This document shows, piece after piece, positions 7,274-14,921 of a stretch of DNA of 15,893 bases (position 1 is its first letter; every line of letters starts with the position of its first letter). The position numbers were made by a program, and so were the translations under genes. The notes below the pieces were generated by a model. It was not told the DNA's origin. It saw only the letters and a list, made by a program, of their open reading frames with translations, and did no database searches. The stretch is from assembly GCA_030950765.1 (NCBI GenBank), contig JAUZQX010000006.1, positions 1 through 15,893 of the forward strand. The letters run 5' to 3'. Source of the stretch: Ghiorsea sp. Lineage in GTDB: Bacteria > Pseudomonadota > Zetaproteobacteria > Mariprofundales > Mariprofundaceae.

Positions 7274-8311
7274 ATGAATCACCTACCAACAACCCTCTTC
7301 CAATACCTTGCCAACCATAGCATACAGCAACTTGAGCCTGCCTGGTTAAAACTAGAAAAGCATAGTGATATTATTATTGATATGGGTGGAACATGGCAAC
7401 ATTATAGCCCTAAAATACCCCAAACTGGTCAATCTGCAACCACCATTTTTGATGTTTTATTGGGTATGTTGCCCATCCATGAAAGTTTTGAGCTACCGCA
7501 AGTGCAACTGAAAAACGAGCAATATACAGATATTTTCGCCATACAAGACAACGGTTGTGATTGGCTACTCTTTTGTGATGTCACCCAAAACACCTTACAG
7601 CTCCAACAGTACCAACAAGTATCCAATGATTTAATTCTTCTCAAAGCACAAATGAAACAAACTTTACATCGCTATATTGGGCATGAGGTGGTGGCACGTA
7701 TTGAACAAGGTGAGATGCTGCTTGATGCAGCAGGTGAACGCAAAAACATCAGTACACTTTTTGTTGATATTCGTGGGTTCACCCCATTTAATGAACGTCA
7801 CGATGCACAAATTGTCATGCAAACACTCAATGATTATATGAATTGCATGCTTCCTCCCATCATGCAACACCATGGTATGATAGATAAAATCATGGGGGAT
7901 GGGGTAATGGCTGTATTTGGTGTTTTACCTTCGCAACATCATTCTAGCTTGGATGCGCTTCAAACTGCAAAACAAATGATTCAAGCTGTTCATCAATTAA
8001 ACCAACAACGTCTTAACCAAGGCTTGGAGCAGCTGGGTATTGGCGTGGGTATCGCTTCAGGTGAAGCTGTATTGGGTGTTTTAGGCTCGCATGAAAGGCG
8101 GACATTCACCGCCATTGGTCGCCATGTCAATTTAGCGGCGAGATTAGAGTCCAATGCGCGGGTTGGTGAGATTTTAATCGATGAGGCAACACATCAGGCC
8201 TTAGCCAAACCTATTTCTTTCACGCCTGTAACCCTCACCCTTAAAGGTATTGGGCAAACTGATATTTTTAGCCAAACCTTGCCCTGCACCAGCAACCAAG
8301 GAAAGCTCTGA
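7274..8311 (+). CDS. Class III adenylate cyclase with N-terminal sensor-like domain
   Basis: The predicted product converts ATP to cAMP. Residues 1-125 form a small soluble domain (PAS-like by its size and pattern, uncertain), linked by a short helix to the catalytic domain (about 155-330). Metal ligands are Asp165 (LFVDIRGFT) and Asp209 (DKIMGDG). The purine-selecting pair is Lys205 and Thr279 (FTAIG). The transition-state pair is Asn286 and Arg290 (VNLAARLE). A complete set on one chain means an active homodimer is possible, and Lys/Thr is the class IIIb adenylate cyclase signature. There is no membrane segment. The gene is last in the GTPase cluster. Its final three codons and stop (8300-8311) lie within copy 2 of the palindromic element, so the original C-terminus may have been slightly different. 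Confidence 0.92.
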   Translation: MNHLPTTLFQYLANHSIQQLEPAWLKLEKHSDIIIDMGGTWQHYSPKIPQTGQSATTIFDVLLGMLPIHESFELPQVQLKNEQYTDIFAIQDNGCDWLLFCDVTQNTLQLQQYQQVSNDLILLKAQMKQTLHRYIGHEVVARIEQGEMLLDAAGERKNISTLFVDIRGFTPFNERHDAQIVMQTLNDYMNCMLPPIMQHHGMIDKIMGDGVMAVFGVLPSQHHSSLDALQTAKQMIQAVHQLNQQRLNQGLEQLGIGVGIASGEAVLGVLGSHERRTFTAIGRHVNLAARLESNARVGEILIDEATHQALAKPISFTPVTLTLKGIGQTDIFSQTLPCTSNQGKL

Positions 8312-8461
8312 CTAAGTCTGGATGAAGCAGATTGTATTTCAGGGCATTCAAAATCCAGGCGTGTGTTGCATGGAATAGCAAGGCTATTGCTCAAATGCAC
8401 AACGCAGAGTTTGGATGCACAGGGCACAATATATGCATTCATGACTTGTCCAGGTCTTCCC
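8300..8461 (+). mobile_element. MITE-like palindromic element, copy 2
   Basis: This is the more complete copy of the element at 169-329, in inverted orientation. Its ends are ggaaagctctgactaagtc (plus strand, from 8300) and gggaagacctggacaagtc (minus strand, from 8461), imperfect terminal inverted repeats of about 19 bp that resemble IS5-type ends. The arms pair over most of the 162 bp, with the tip of the hairpin at the aatagc-aag-gctatt sequence around 8372-8386. It fills the whole space between the convergent cyclase and CRP-like genes: it supplies the cyclase stop codon and ends 4 bases before the regulator's stop codon. The large hairpin could also act as a two-way transcription end, although no long T tract follows. 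Confidence 0.7.
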
Positions 8462-8465
8462 TGGA

Positions 8466-9131
8466 TTAGTCCGCATCCAACATACCTGCCAAAAGTAAGT
8501 TGTTCTTCTCTATATCAAGTTCAAACAATCCCGCTTTTTCTTGGGGGATAATCACCCCTGAAAGAACAAGTTTTTTCATTTCTCTCGTTATCGTTTCCCG
8601 CTGACAACTTAGCAATTTGCCCATTTCTGAATGACTTGGTATTTTCAGAGTAACAACATCACCCAGCATATCCTTCTGATCTGACAGTGATTTAAAATAA
8701 CGACAAAGTTTCATTGCCACATTAGGCTGTCCAAGCCTGCTCACCACATCATGTGTACGTAAATAACGTGTTAGAAAATGGTGAGATATTTTCTCAACAA
8801 AACTACTATCTGACATACGCTTAACAAGTTCAGTATATGGCACTTCCAAAAGCTGCGTATTCATAGTCGCCGCAATCGTTGCCGTCCTTGCTTTTATGCC
8901 AAATGCAGCAAGTTCTCCAACCAGTTCACCTGGATTTAAGTGATACAACAGTGTTTCATGCCCAGTACCTGAAATTAAACGGACTTCTAGCTTACCTGAC
9001 ACAATAATAAAGGCTCGCTTAGCTTGTTCATCTCCTTCATATAAAAGCAAATCACCCTTCTTGATAAGAACAGCTTTTGCTTTAGGGAAATCTTCCAAAC
9101 TAAACCCTTGGTTTAACTTAATACTATTCAT
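8466..9131 (-). CDS. CRP/FNR-family transcription regulator, CRP-like
   Basis: The protein has 221 residues. The N-terminal cyclic-nucleotide domain has a phosphate-binding cassette GELVGELAAF...ARTATIAA with Glu73, Arg82 and Thr83, matching the cAMP-contacting Glu72/Arg82/Ser83 of E. coli CRP. A dimerisation helix (about 108-137) leads to a winged helix-turn-helix with recognition helix SCQRETITREMKKL; Arg178, Glu179 and Arg183 match the CRP residues that read TGTGA half-sites. There is no FNR-type cysteine cluster. I chose the ATG at 9131 over the GTG at 9134 because the upstream gggg then has better spacing. It converges on the adenylate cyclase, a likely source of its ligand, and diverges from the receiver gene. 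Confidence 0.88.
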   Translation of the reverse strand: MNSIKLNQGFSLEDFPKAKAVLIKKGDLLLYEGDEQAKRAFIIVSGKLEVRLISGTGHETLLYHLNPGELVGELAAFGIKARTATIAATMNTQLLEVPYTELVKRMSDSSFVEKISHHFLTRYLRTHDVVSRLGQPNVAMKLCRYFKSLSDQKDMLGDVVTLKIPSHSEMGKLLSCQRETITREMKKLVLSGVIIPQEKAGLFELDIEKNNLLLAGMLDAD

Positions 9132-9246
9132 CACTATACCCCATTTAGATTGCGAAACCTAACATCCATTTTAGTAAAAATAGGTGATATTTGTTACCGT
9201 CACTATATGCGCCCACAGCTAGAGTTCGCACCTTCTTGGGAGAGCA

Positions 9247-9579
9247 ATGATTTTACTCGTTGATGATGATAAAAGTATTTTAAATATTAACTCGCAACTC
9301 TTAAAGCATAAAGGCTTTAAGGTGTCTGCTCACCTTTGTGCAAAACAAGCCTTAACAGCCTTTTCCCAACAACCTAAAACATTCAAAGCCATTATCACCG
9401 ACCAAAATATGCCAAACATGACAGGCCTAGACTTGATAGCATCTGCTGAAAAAATTAAACCTGACATTAAAACTATTCTTTATACAGGAATGCCACCCAA
9501 ATCTGAACCTGAACATATTACAATTTTGTTAAAGCCTGCTCGAATTGAACAAATCATATCTTTATTAAACCGCCTGTAA
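9247..9579 (+). CDS. Stand-alone response-regulator receiver protein (CheY-like)
   Basis: This is a 110-residue single receiver domain with an acidic pocket at Asp6-Asp8 (LVDDDKS), phosphoacceptor Asp52 (IITDQNMP), switch Thr80 (ILYTG) and Lys96 (LLKPA). A gggag ribosome site lies 5 bases before the ATG. The spacing from Thr80 to Lys96 is 16 residues, shorter than the roughly 22 of CheY, so the alpha4-beta5 region that usually contacts partners is reduced. No output domain or histidine kinase is nearby, so its partner is unknown. It diverges from the CRP-like gene across about 115 bases and its 3' end overlaps the dapC 3' end by 15 bases. Confidence 0.85.
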   Translation: MILLVDDDKSILNINSQLLKHKGFKVSAHLCAKQALTAFSQQPKTFKAIITDQNMPNMTGLDLIASAEKIKPDIKTILYTGMPPKSEPEHITILLKPARIEQIISLLNRL

Positions 9580-10752
9580 TTTCTTCAAGCGTAAAGCCAA
9601 CTCCCTAGACTTCGTAACACCATCCACTAAAGCAGCGCGCACATAACCCGACCCTGCATTGATGCCGTGCATATCTTTTGTACCCAAATAGCTACCTGGT
9701 AACAGTTTAATCGCTTGCTCTTGATAAGCTTGACGCACAAATGTTTCTTCATCATCTACCGCTAGCCAGACAAAAAATGAACCCGCTGGAACTTCGCCAC
9801 CATACACATTAAAAAAAACATCCAAACTATCCCTATACACTTTTAAATGCTGCTGCACATGTTCTTCATCATTCCATGCTGCTACCGCTACATGCTGCAG
9901 TGGTAAAGGTGTTCCTGGTCCTGTATAACTGCGAAGCTTGGAGAAGTTTTGAATCAAATCCGCATCACCTGCGATCAAACCAGAACGAAGTCCAGGGAGA
10001 GCCGAGCGTTTGGACAACGAATTCATCACCAAGCAACGTTTATAGTCGCTATTCCCCATGTTTTGTGCCACTTCAAGCAGACCCACAGGTTTATCGGCAT
10101 AATAAATCTCTGAATAACACTCATCCGCCAATACATAAAAATCAAACTTTTCTGCAAGTCTGAGCAGCTTGGTGTAATAGGTTTCATCAGCCACCCAGCC
10201 CGTAGGATTGGATGGTGAACAGACATACACCAATGCCGTATCTGCCCAAATATCATCACTAATGCCATCTATATCAGGCGCAAAATCTGTTTCCGCCGTG
10301 CAAGGTTGCAAATAAGGTTTACCACCTGCGGTAATCGCCGCACCCAAATAAATTTGATACATTGGATTGGGCATCATCACCCAAGGTTTTTCATCGGCAT
10401 TGGGGTTAATCAAGGCATGGGCTGCAGCAAACAAAGCTTCGCGTGTACCATTGGCACTTAATACTTGGGTGTTGGCATCTATAGATTTGAGAGAAAAACG
10501 ACGTTTTAACCATGCCGCAATACTTTCTCTTAAAAAGTCATTACCTGAAGTGGTCGGATACTTGGAAAAACCTAATACATGAGCATCCAATGTTGGTTGC
10601 ACAAAACTAGGCAATGGCAAACGCGGTTCGCCAGCTCCCGCATCAATAAAATCCAAATTAGGATTTGGTGCTAAACCATCAAGAAGTTTATTCAATCGCG
10701 CAAAAGGGTATTCACCCAGCTGATTCAATCGGTATTGTTCATGTTTATTCAT
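9565..10752 (-). CDS. dapC: Succinyldiaminopimelate transaminase
   Basis: This is a PLP-dependent class I/II aminotransferase of 395 residues. The opening LNQLGEYPFARLNKLLDG, the GEPRLPLPSF string and the KYPTTSGNDFLRE string resemble proteobacterial DapC proteins that make N-succinyl-LL-diaminopimelate from the keto acid and glutamate. PLP contacts are visible: the Schiff-base Lys at about 248 (NSLSKRSALPGLR), SPSNPTG and ADECYSEIYY. I chose the ATG at 10752 because an aagg ribosome site lies 5 bases before it, although an in-frame ATG at 10764 is possible. The start overlaps the stop of the lipoprotein gene, so the two are probably coupled. It acts downstream of DapD. A related aminotransferase with another substrate cannot be fully excluded. 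Confidence 0.85.
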   Translation of the reverse strand: MNKHEQYRLNQLGEYPFARLNKLLDGLAPNPNLDFIDAGAGEPRLPLPSFVQPTLDAHVLGFSKYPTTSGNDFLRESIAAWLKRRFSLKSIDANTQVLSANGTREALFAAAHALINPNADEKPWVMMPNPMYQIYLGAAITAGGKPYLQPCTAETDFAPDIDGISDDIWADTALVYVCSPSNPTGWVADETYYTKLLRLAEKFDFYVLADECYSEIYYADKPVGLLEVAQNMGNSDYKRCLVMNSLSKRSALPGLRSGLIAGDADLIQNFSKLRSYTGPGTPLPLQHVAVAAWNDEEHVQQHLKVYRDSLDVFFNVYGGEVPAGSFFVWLAVDDEETFVRQAYQEQAIKLLPGSYLGTKDMHGINAGSGYVRAALVDGVTKSRELALRLKKLQAV

Positions 10753-11188
10753 TGTTGCCTTCAACCTTTATTTGCGCTTTTGCATTTAACTTTTTCTCAG
10801 CACTCGCTTTCAATACCTGACTCCACCCACTCACCCGCCCAAGGCTATCTTTAACCCGCAAACGAAACGCATAAACCACATTTGATTGACGAAGTTTGAT
10901 GTGGTGCACAAGCCCTTTGCGTTGTGTATCTGCTGTTGATTCATAATAGCGCAACCAATGCCCAATACACTGACAATCAGGTTCAACCTCTGTTCTATCA
11001 ATTTGATATAATACAGTGCCGCTGCCGCCTGCAATATCCAACGCTAACTCCAGCTTATCGCCATGTACCTGATAAGATAAATTAGCAATTTGGGGCATGG
11101 GGGCACTATCATCATACACCACCAAGTTCGTTTTTAAGCCACAGCCTGCCAAAACAAGCAGCACTGCAAGCAAAAAATTAAGCCGCAA
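10745..11188 (-). CDS. Small lipoprotein, Fn3-like fold possible, probable TTG start
   Basis: A lipoprotein signal peptide (RLNFLLAVLLVLAGC) ends in lipobox LAGC, so Cys16 would be acylated. The mature part of about 130 residues is beta-rich and resembles a fibronectin-like sandwich (YAFRLRVKDSLGRVSGWSQ), with an unusual DCQC pair. No ATG gives a sensible signal peptide: the longer frame runs back into argH and would add a non-signal stretch. The TTG at 11186-11188 begins the signal exactly and overlaps the argH stop by 11 bases, so coupled re-initiation is likely. The stop overlaps the dapC start. Proteobacteria often carry a small lipoprotein gene after argH, but I do not recognise this one as a named family. 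Function unknown. Confidence 0.7.
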   Translation of the reverse strand: MRLNFLLAVLLVLAGCGLKTNLVVYDDSAPMPQIANLSYQVHGDKLELALDIAGGSGTVLYQIDRTEVEPDCQCIGHWLRYYESTADTQRKGLVHHIKLRQSNVVYAFRLRVKDSLGRVSGWSQVLKASAEKKLNAKAQIKVEGNNE

Positions 11189-12557
11189 GCTGTTTTTTCC
11201 ATTTAATACATTGCAAACGCACCTGCTCAGGTGCTGTTCCACCCGTATGGTTGCGGGCGGCAACACATGTTTCCACCGACAAGGCTTGTACCATTTCAAG
11301 CGTCAAACGTGCATCAATGTTTTGACATGCTGACAGACTCATTTCATGCAGTTCTACATTTTCTTTAATGCAATAGGCCACTGATTTACCAACAATTTCA
11401 TGGGCATCACGAAAGGGAACACCCGCACGCACCAAAGCATCAGCCAAGTCGGTTGCTGTGGAAAAACCAGAACCTGCTGCTTTATGCATATTGGAAATAT
11501 TTGCTTTTAAACCTGGTAACATATCACCAAACACTCGCAAACAGCCCTCAAGGTTATCAAAGGCATCAAAAATGGCTTCCTTATCTTCCTGCATATCTTT
11601 GTTGTATGCCAAAGGAAGCGATTTCATTGTCATCAAAATCGACATCAATGCGCCCACGATGCGCCCTGCTTTCCCGCGCACCAATTCAGGCATATCTGGG
11701 TTTTTCTTCTGTGGCATAATCGATGAACCTGTGCAAAAGGCATCGGGCAAATCAATAAAACCAAACTGGGCGCTCATCCATAAAATCAACTCTTCGGAAA
11801 AACGCGATAAATGAATCGAACAAATGGATGCGGATGATAATAGTTCCATAATAAAATCACGGTCTGATACAGCATCCAAGGAGTTGGCGCACGGCGCATC
11901 AAAACCCAACAGTTTGGCTGTTTGTTCACGGTTAATAGGGAATGTTGTGCCTGCTAGTGCCGCAGAGCCAAGCGGACATTGATTCATCCGCGCTTTAGCA
12001 TCAGAAAAACGTGCATAATCACGCCCAAACATCTCGACGTATGCCAATAAATGATGGCCTAAAGTGACGGGCTGTGCCGTTTGTAAATGGGTAAAACCTG
12101 GCATCACAGTGTCCGCATGTTCATCGGCAAGTTTAACAAGTACGCCCTGTAAATGTTTGATGCGCACCATCAAATCAGAGGTGCGTTTCCTTAAATAAAG
12201 CCGTGTATCTGTACCGACCTGGTCATTGCGAGAACGCGCAGTATGTAAACGTTTACCCGCATCACCAATGATGTCAGTGAGCCGCTTTTCAATGTTCATA
12301 TGCACATCTTCAAGTGCAATCGTGAATTCAAATTCACCCGATTCAATTTCTTTTTCTACTTGATTCAAACCATCAAGAATCAGCTTTAAATCTTCTTCAC
12401 TCAAAATATTTTGCGCCGTCAGCATGGTGGCATGGGCGCGAGAGCCTGCAATATCTTCGGCATACATTCTTGCATCAACATGTGTGGATGCATTAAAAGC
12501 TTCCACAAAAGCATCTGTCGGCGCTTCAAAACGCCCTCCCCAAGGTTTATCCGACAT
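11178..12557 (-). CDS. argH: Argininosuccinate lyase
   Basis: ArgH splits argininosuccinate into arginine and fumarate in the last step of arginine synthesis; it is a cytoplasmic tetramer. The 459-residue length matches the family (457 in E. coli). The signature GSSIMPQKKNPD (about 277-288) contains the catalytic serine and the fumarase-superfamily loop; His157 (GFTHLQTAQP) and the TARSRNDQVGTD segment (106-117) complete the active site. The start is the ATG at 12557, with a strong ggaggagg ribosome site. The longer frame starting at 12587 would lie inside bioB. It overlaps bioB by 11 bases upstream and the lipoprotein gene by 11 bases downstream. Confidence 0.97.
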   Translation of the reverse strand: MSDKPWGGRFEAPTDAFVEAFNASTHVDARMYAEDIAGSRAHATMLTAQNILSEEDLKLILDGLNQVEKEIESGEFEFTIALEDVHMNIEKRLTDIIGDAGKRLHTARSRNDQVGTDTRLYLRKRTSDLMVRIKHLQGVLVKLADEHADTVMPGFTHLQTAQPVTLGHHLLAYVEMFGRDYARFSDAKARMNQCPLGSAALAGTTFPINREQTAKLLGFDAPCANSLDAVSDRDFIMELLSSASICSIHLSRFSEELILWMSAQFGFIDLPDAFCTGSSIMPQKKNPDMPELVRGKAGRIVGALMSILMTMKSLPLAYNKDMQEDKEAIFDAFDNLEGCLRVFGDMLPGLKANISNMHKAAGSGFSTATDLADALVRAGVPFRDAHEIVGKSVAYCIKENVELHEMSLSACQNIDARLTLEMVQALSVETCVAARNHTGGTAPEQVRLQCIKWKKQLAA

Positions 12558-13554
12558 GGATAGCCTCCTCCGGTTGTTGTGGTGCATCTACCATACGGCG
12601 CGATGATGGCGTAGCCCTCTCTTCTGGGCGAATGCCCAATTTGGCAAAGAATGCTCTGTCTTCTTCAGCTTCGTTGTTGCCTGTGGTCAACAACTTCTCA
12701 CCATAAAAAATGGAGTTTGCACCTGCTAAGAAACACAATGACTGCATTTCTTCGCTCATAACCTCACGCCCAGCTGAAAGCCTCACATGAGAAGAAGGCA
12801 TGGTAATTCTTGCCACAGCAATGGTGCGGATAAAATCAAAATTATCCAAGTCTTCCACATTAGCCATGGGCGTACCTTCAACCTTCACCAACATATTAAT
12901 CGGCACAGACTCTGGATGTGGTTCCATACGTGCAAGTTGTGCAATCATACCAGCACGATTCCGCATAACTTCACCCATGCCTACGATGCCACCACAACAC
13001 ACACTCATGCCTTGGCTGCGCACATTTTTAAGCGTGTCCAAACGCTCTTCATAAGTACGTGTAGAAATAATTGTTTTATAAAATTCAGGGTCAGAATCTA
13101 AGTTGTGGTTATAATAATCAAGACCAGCATCTTTAAGCTTTTTCGCTTGTTCTGCATCCAACATACCCAGTGTAGCGCAGGCTTCCATGTCCATGTCTTT
13201 GACTTCACGAATCATATCCAACACCAACTCAAAAGCTCTACCTTTGGGCTCACGCCATGCCGCCCCCATACAAAAACGTGATGCCCCTTTTTCTTTGGCA
13301 ATTTTGGCGGCTTTCATCACCTCTTCTTTTTTCATCAGAAGCTCTGAATCTAAATCGGTATTGTAACGCGATGATTGCGGGCAATATTTACAATCTTCTG
13401 GGCAGCCACCTGTTTTAATCGAAAGAAGGGTTGAAAGCTGCACTTCATTGGCATCAAAATTGGCACGATGCGCTTGTTGCGCTTGAAACATCAAGTCATT
13501 AAATGGAAGTTCAAACAACTTCTCAATTTCATCCACAGTCCAATCGTAGCGCAT
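12547..13554 (-). CDS. bioB: Biotin synthase
   Basis: BioB is a radical SAM enzyme that inserts sulfur into dethiobiotin. The protein has 335 residues. The [4Fe-4S]/SAM motif is Cys51, Cys55 and Cys58 (GGCPEDCKYCPQ). The second cluster, which donates the sulfur, should be held by Cys95 (RFCMGAAW), Cys126 (EACATLG), Cys186 or 187 (SVCCGGIVGMGE) and Arg258 (VRLSAGRE), all present. I chose the ATG at 13554 because a ggagag ribosome site lies just upstream; the longer frame from 13575 lacks one. It is first of a minus-strand operon with argH, the lipoprotein and dapC. No other biotin gene is in the window. Confidence 0.97.
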   Translation of the reverse strand: MRYDWTVDEIEKLFELPFNDLMFQAQQAHRANFDANEVQLSTLLSIKTGGCPEDCKYCPQSSRYNTDLDSELLMKKEEVMKAAKIAKEKGASRFCMGAAWREPKGRAFELVLDMIREVKDMDMEACATLGMLDAEQAKKLKDAGLDYYNHNLDSDPEFYKTIISTRTYEERLDTLKNVRSQGMSVCCGGIVGMGEVMRNRAGMIAQLARMEPHPESVPINMLVKVEGTPMANVEDLDNFDFIRTIAVARITMPSSHVRLSAGREVMSEEMQSLCFLAGANSIFYGEKLLTTGNNEAEEDRAFFAKLGIRPEERATPSSRRMVDAPQQPEEAIHVG

Positions 13555-13626
13555 ACACTCTCCATTCTTTTCCAATACAAAACTGGGCGCAAGCTAGTCG
13601 TTTGCGACCATGATGAAAAGAAGGTA

Positions 13627-13662
13627 ATAAAAAGACGTTGCTTCATAAGAAACAACACCTTT
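13627..13662 (-). terminator. Rho-independent terminator of the lipase-fadL unit
   Basis: On the minus strand aaaggtgttgtttc (13662-13649) pairs with gaagcaacgtcttt (13644-13631) over 14 continuous positions, including three G-T pairs, around a ttat loop, followed by a T-rich end. It lies about 20 bases after the fadL stop and insulates bioB, whose own promoter must lie between here and 13554. Confidence 0.85.
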
Positions 13663-13683
13663 CCAGTTCAAAAACAAAAATGT

Positions 13684-14919
13684 TTAGTACTTATATGTTA
13701 CGCCGCCAGAAAGAAGGTGCACTGTAGATTTAAATACACCGTGGTATGCAGGATCTGTCGGTGCCACGGCTGTTCTATCATCGAGCCATACATAAGCATA
13801 GGCCAAATCCATAGTTAAATCATCTGAAAAGTCAGTGCCATAACCTAAGGTAATCAGTTGTCTATCATTACCTGGTAAACGCGGTGAAAAGTCAGTGGGG
13901 TTGGTTGGTGTGGGGTCATATGTATAACCGATACGTGCCCGCATATCATCTGTATATGCCCACTCTGCACCCAAACGAATCGCAACAGTAGCTTTCCATC
14001 CTTCAGGAATTGTTGATGTTGGGCCTGTAAGGGCATTCAGGGCAGACGGAGCATAATTAATTTCAATTTTATCAAACGTTGTCCAATTGACCCTGTCCAA
14101 TTGTGCACTAAGCATCACTTTAGGAATGCCAGCATAAGCCAGAGACAAACTATGAATATCAGGGAAGGTCACAGACGTGGTCGCATTCGCACCAATACCA
14201 TCGAGGGATAAGAAAGCAGCATCAGGGCCACCCACAGCCGTACCCGTAATATCAATTTTCACACTCGTACGGTAACTACCACCAACACTCCAAGCACTGG
14301 TTTTATATAAAAACGCAATATTTCCGCCAAACCCATCACCAGAGCCACCAATGCGTAATAGGTCACTGTTCAGGTGTACTTTAAAGGCATTATAATATGA
14401 AACACCCATAGCCACGGAAAAACTATCGCTCACTTGGTATGCAATATTCGGGTTCACATGAATGGCTTGAATTTCAGAAAAAGTAACTGCTTTGCTTCCC
14501 GCTGCGACTTGCGTAAAAGGAGCTCCAGAATCTGTCCAATCTACAGATAACCCAAAAGGAGAATTGACACCCAAACCATAACTCAGCTTAGAGTTACCCT
14601 CGCCATAGCGCACATAAGCCTGAGGAATAACATGTAGCCCTTTTTTCGCAGAATAACTCTGTCCACCTGCCTCAAAGTCATTCAATGGGTACACCAAGGT
14701 ACTACTCACAGCAGCATTATTTTTCTGAAACGACAAACCCGCAGGATTAAACCAGTTCGCAGAAGCATCATCCGCAATCGCTCCAAACGCATTACCCATA
14801 CCCATCGCTTTAGCACCTTGTTCTGGTATCATAAAACCACTGGCAAAAGCTTGAGAGGATAACAAAACGCCTGCAACACACAAAATAGAAGCTTGTTTAA
14901 TATATTTTAAATATCTCAT
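13684..14919 (-). CDS. fadL: FadL-family outer-membrane long-chain fatty acid transporter
   Basis: The protein has 411 residues, with a signal peptide ending at QAFA and a mature start SGFMIPEQGAKAMGMGNAF. The following ADDASANWFNPAGL is the hallmark of the FadL/OmpP1/TodX family, in which the N-terminal hatch plugs a 14-strand barrel and NPA lies in the hatch. The rest is beta-rich and ends in Tyr. The expected role is uptake of long-chain fatty acids or other hydrophobic compounds across the outer membrane. I chose the ATG at 14919 because ggag lies 5 bases upstream; a GTG at 14925 overlaps the lipase stop but has no usable ribosome site. It is co-transcribed with the upstream lipase gene and ends before a strong terminator. 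Confidence 0.93.
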   Translation of the reverse strand: MRYLKYIKQASILCVAGVLLSSQAFASGFMIPEQGAKAMGMGNAFGAIADDASANWFNPAGLSFQKNNAAVSSTLVYPLNDFEAGGQSYSAKKGLHVIPQAYVRYGEGNSKLSYGLGVNSPFGLSVDWTDSGAPFTQVAAGSKAVTFSEIQAIHVNPNIAYQVSDSFSVAMGVSYYNAFKVHLNSDLLRIGGSGDGFGGNIAFLYKTSAWSVGGSYRTSVKIDITGTAVGGPDAAFLSLDGIGANATTSVTFPDIHSLSLAYAGIPKVMLSAQLDRVNWTTFDKIEINYAPSALNALTGPTSTIPEGWKATVAIRLGAEWAYTDDMRARIGYTYDPTPTNPTDFSPRLPGNDRQLITLGYGTDFSDDLTMDLAYAYVWLDDRTAVAPTDPAYHGVFKSTVHLLSGGVTYKY

Positions 14920-14921
14920 AA

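Noticed and set aside
8098..8107. gcggacatt in the cyclase gene (and near 11972) as further copies of the IS-end motif
   Set aside because: Only about nine bases match and both lie inside conserved coding sequence.
9183..9204. GGTGA...TCACT inverted pair upstream of the CRP-like gene, as a CRP operator
   Set aside because: The half-sites are 12 bases apart, whereas CRP needs 6, and both depart from TGTGA. It could be another operator but nothing supports that.
12800..13101. Plus-strand open frames opposite bioB, argH and dapC
   Set aside because: These are shadows of well-supported minus-strand genes with clear motifs.
13597..13608. gtcgtttgcgac inverted repeat upstream of bioB as a biotin-regulator site
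   Set aside because: It matches neither the BirA operator nor the BioR site as I know them, and a 4-bp arm arises easily by chance.
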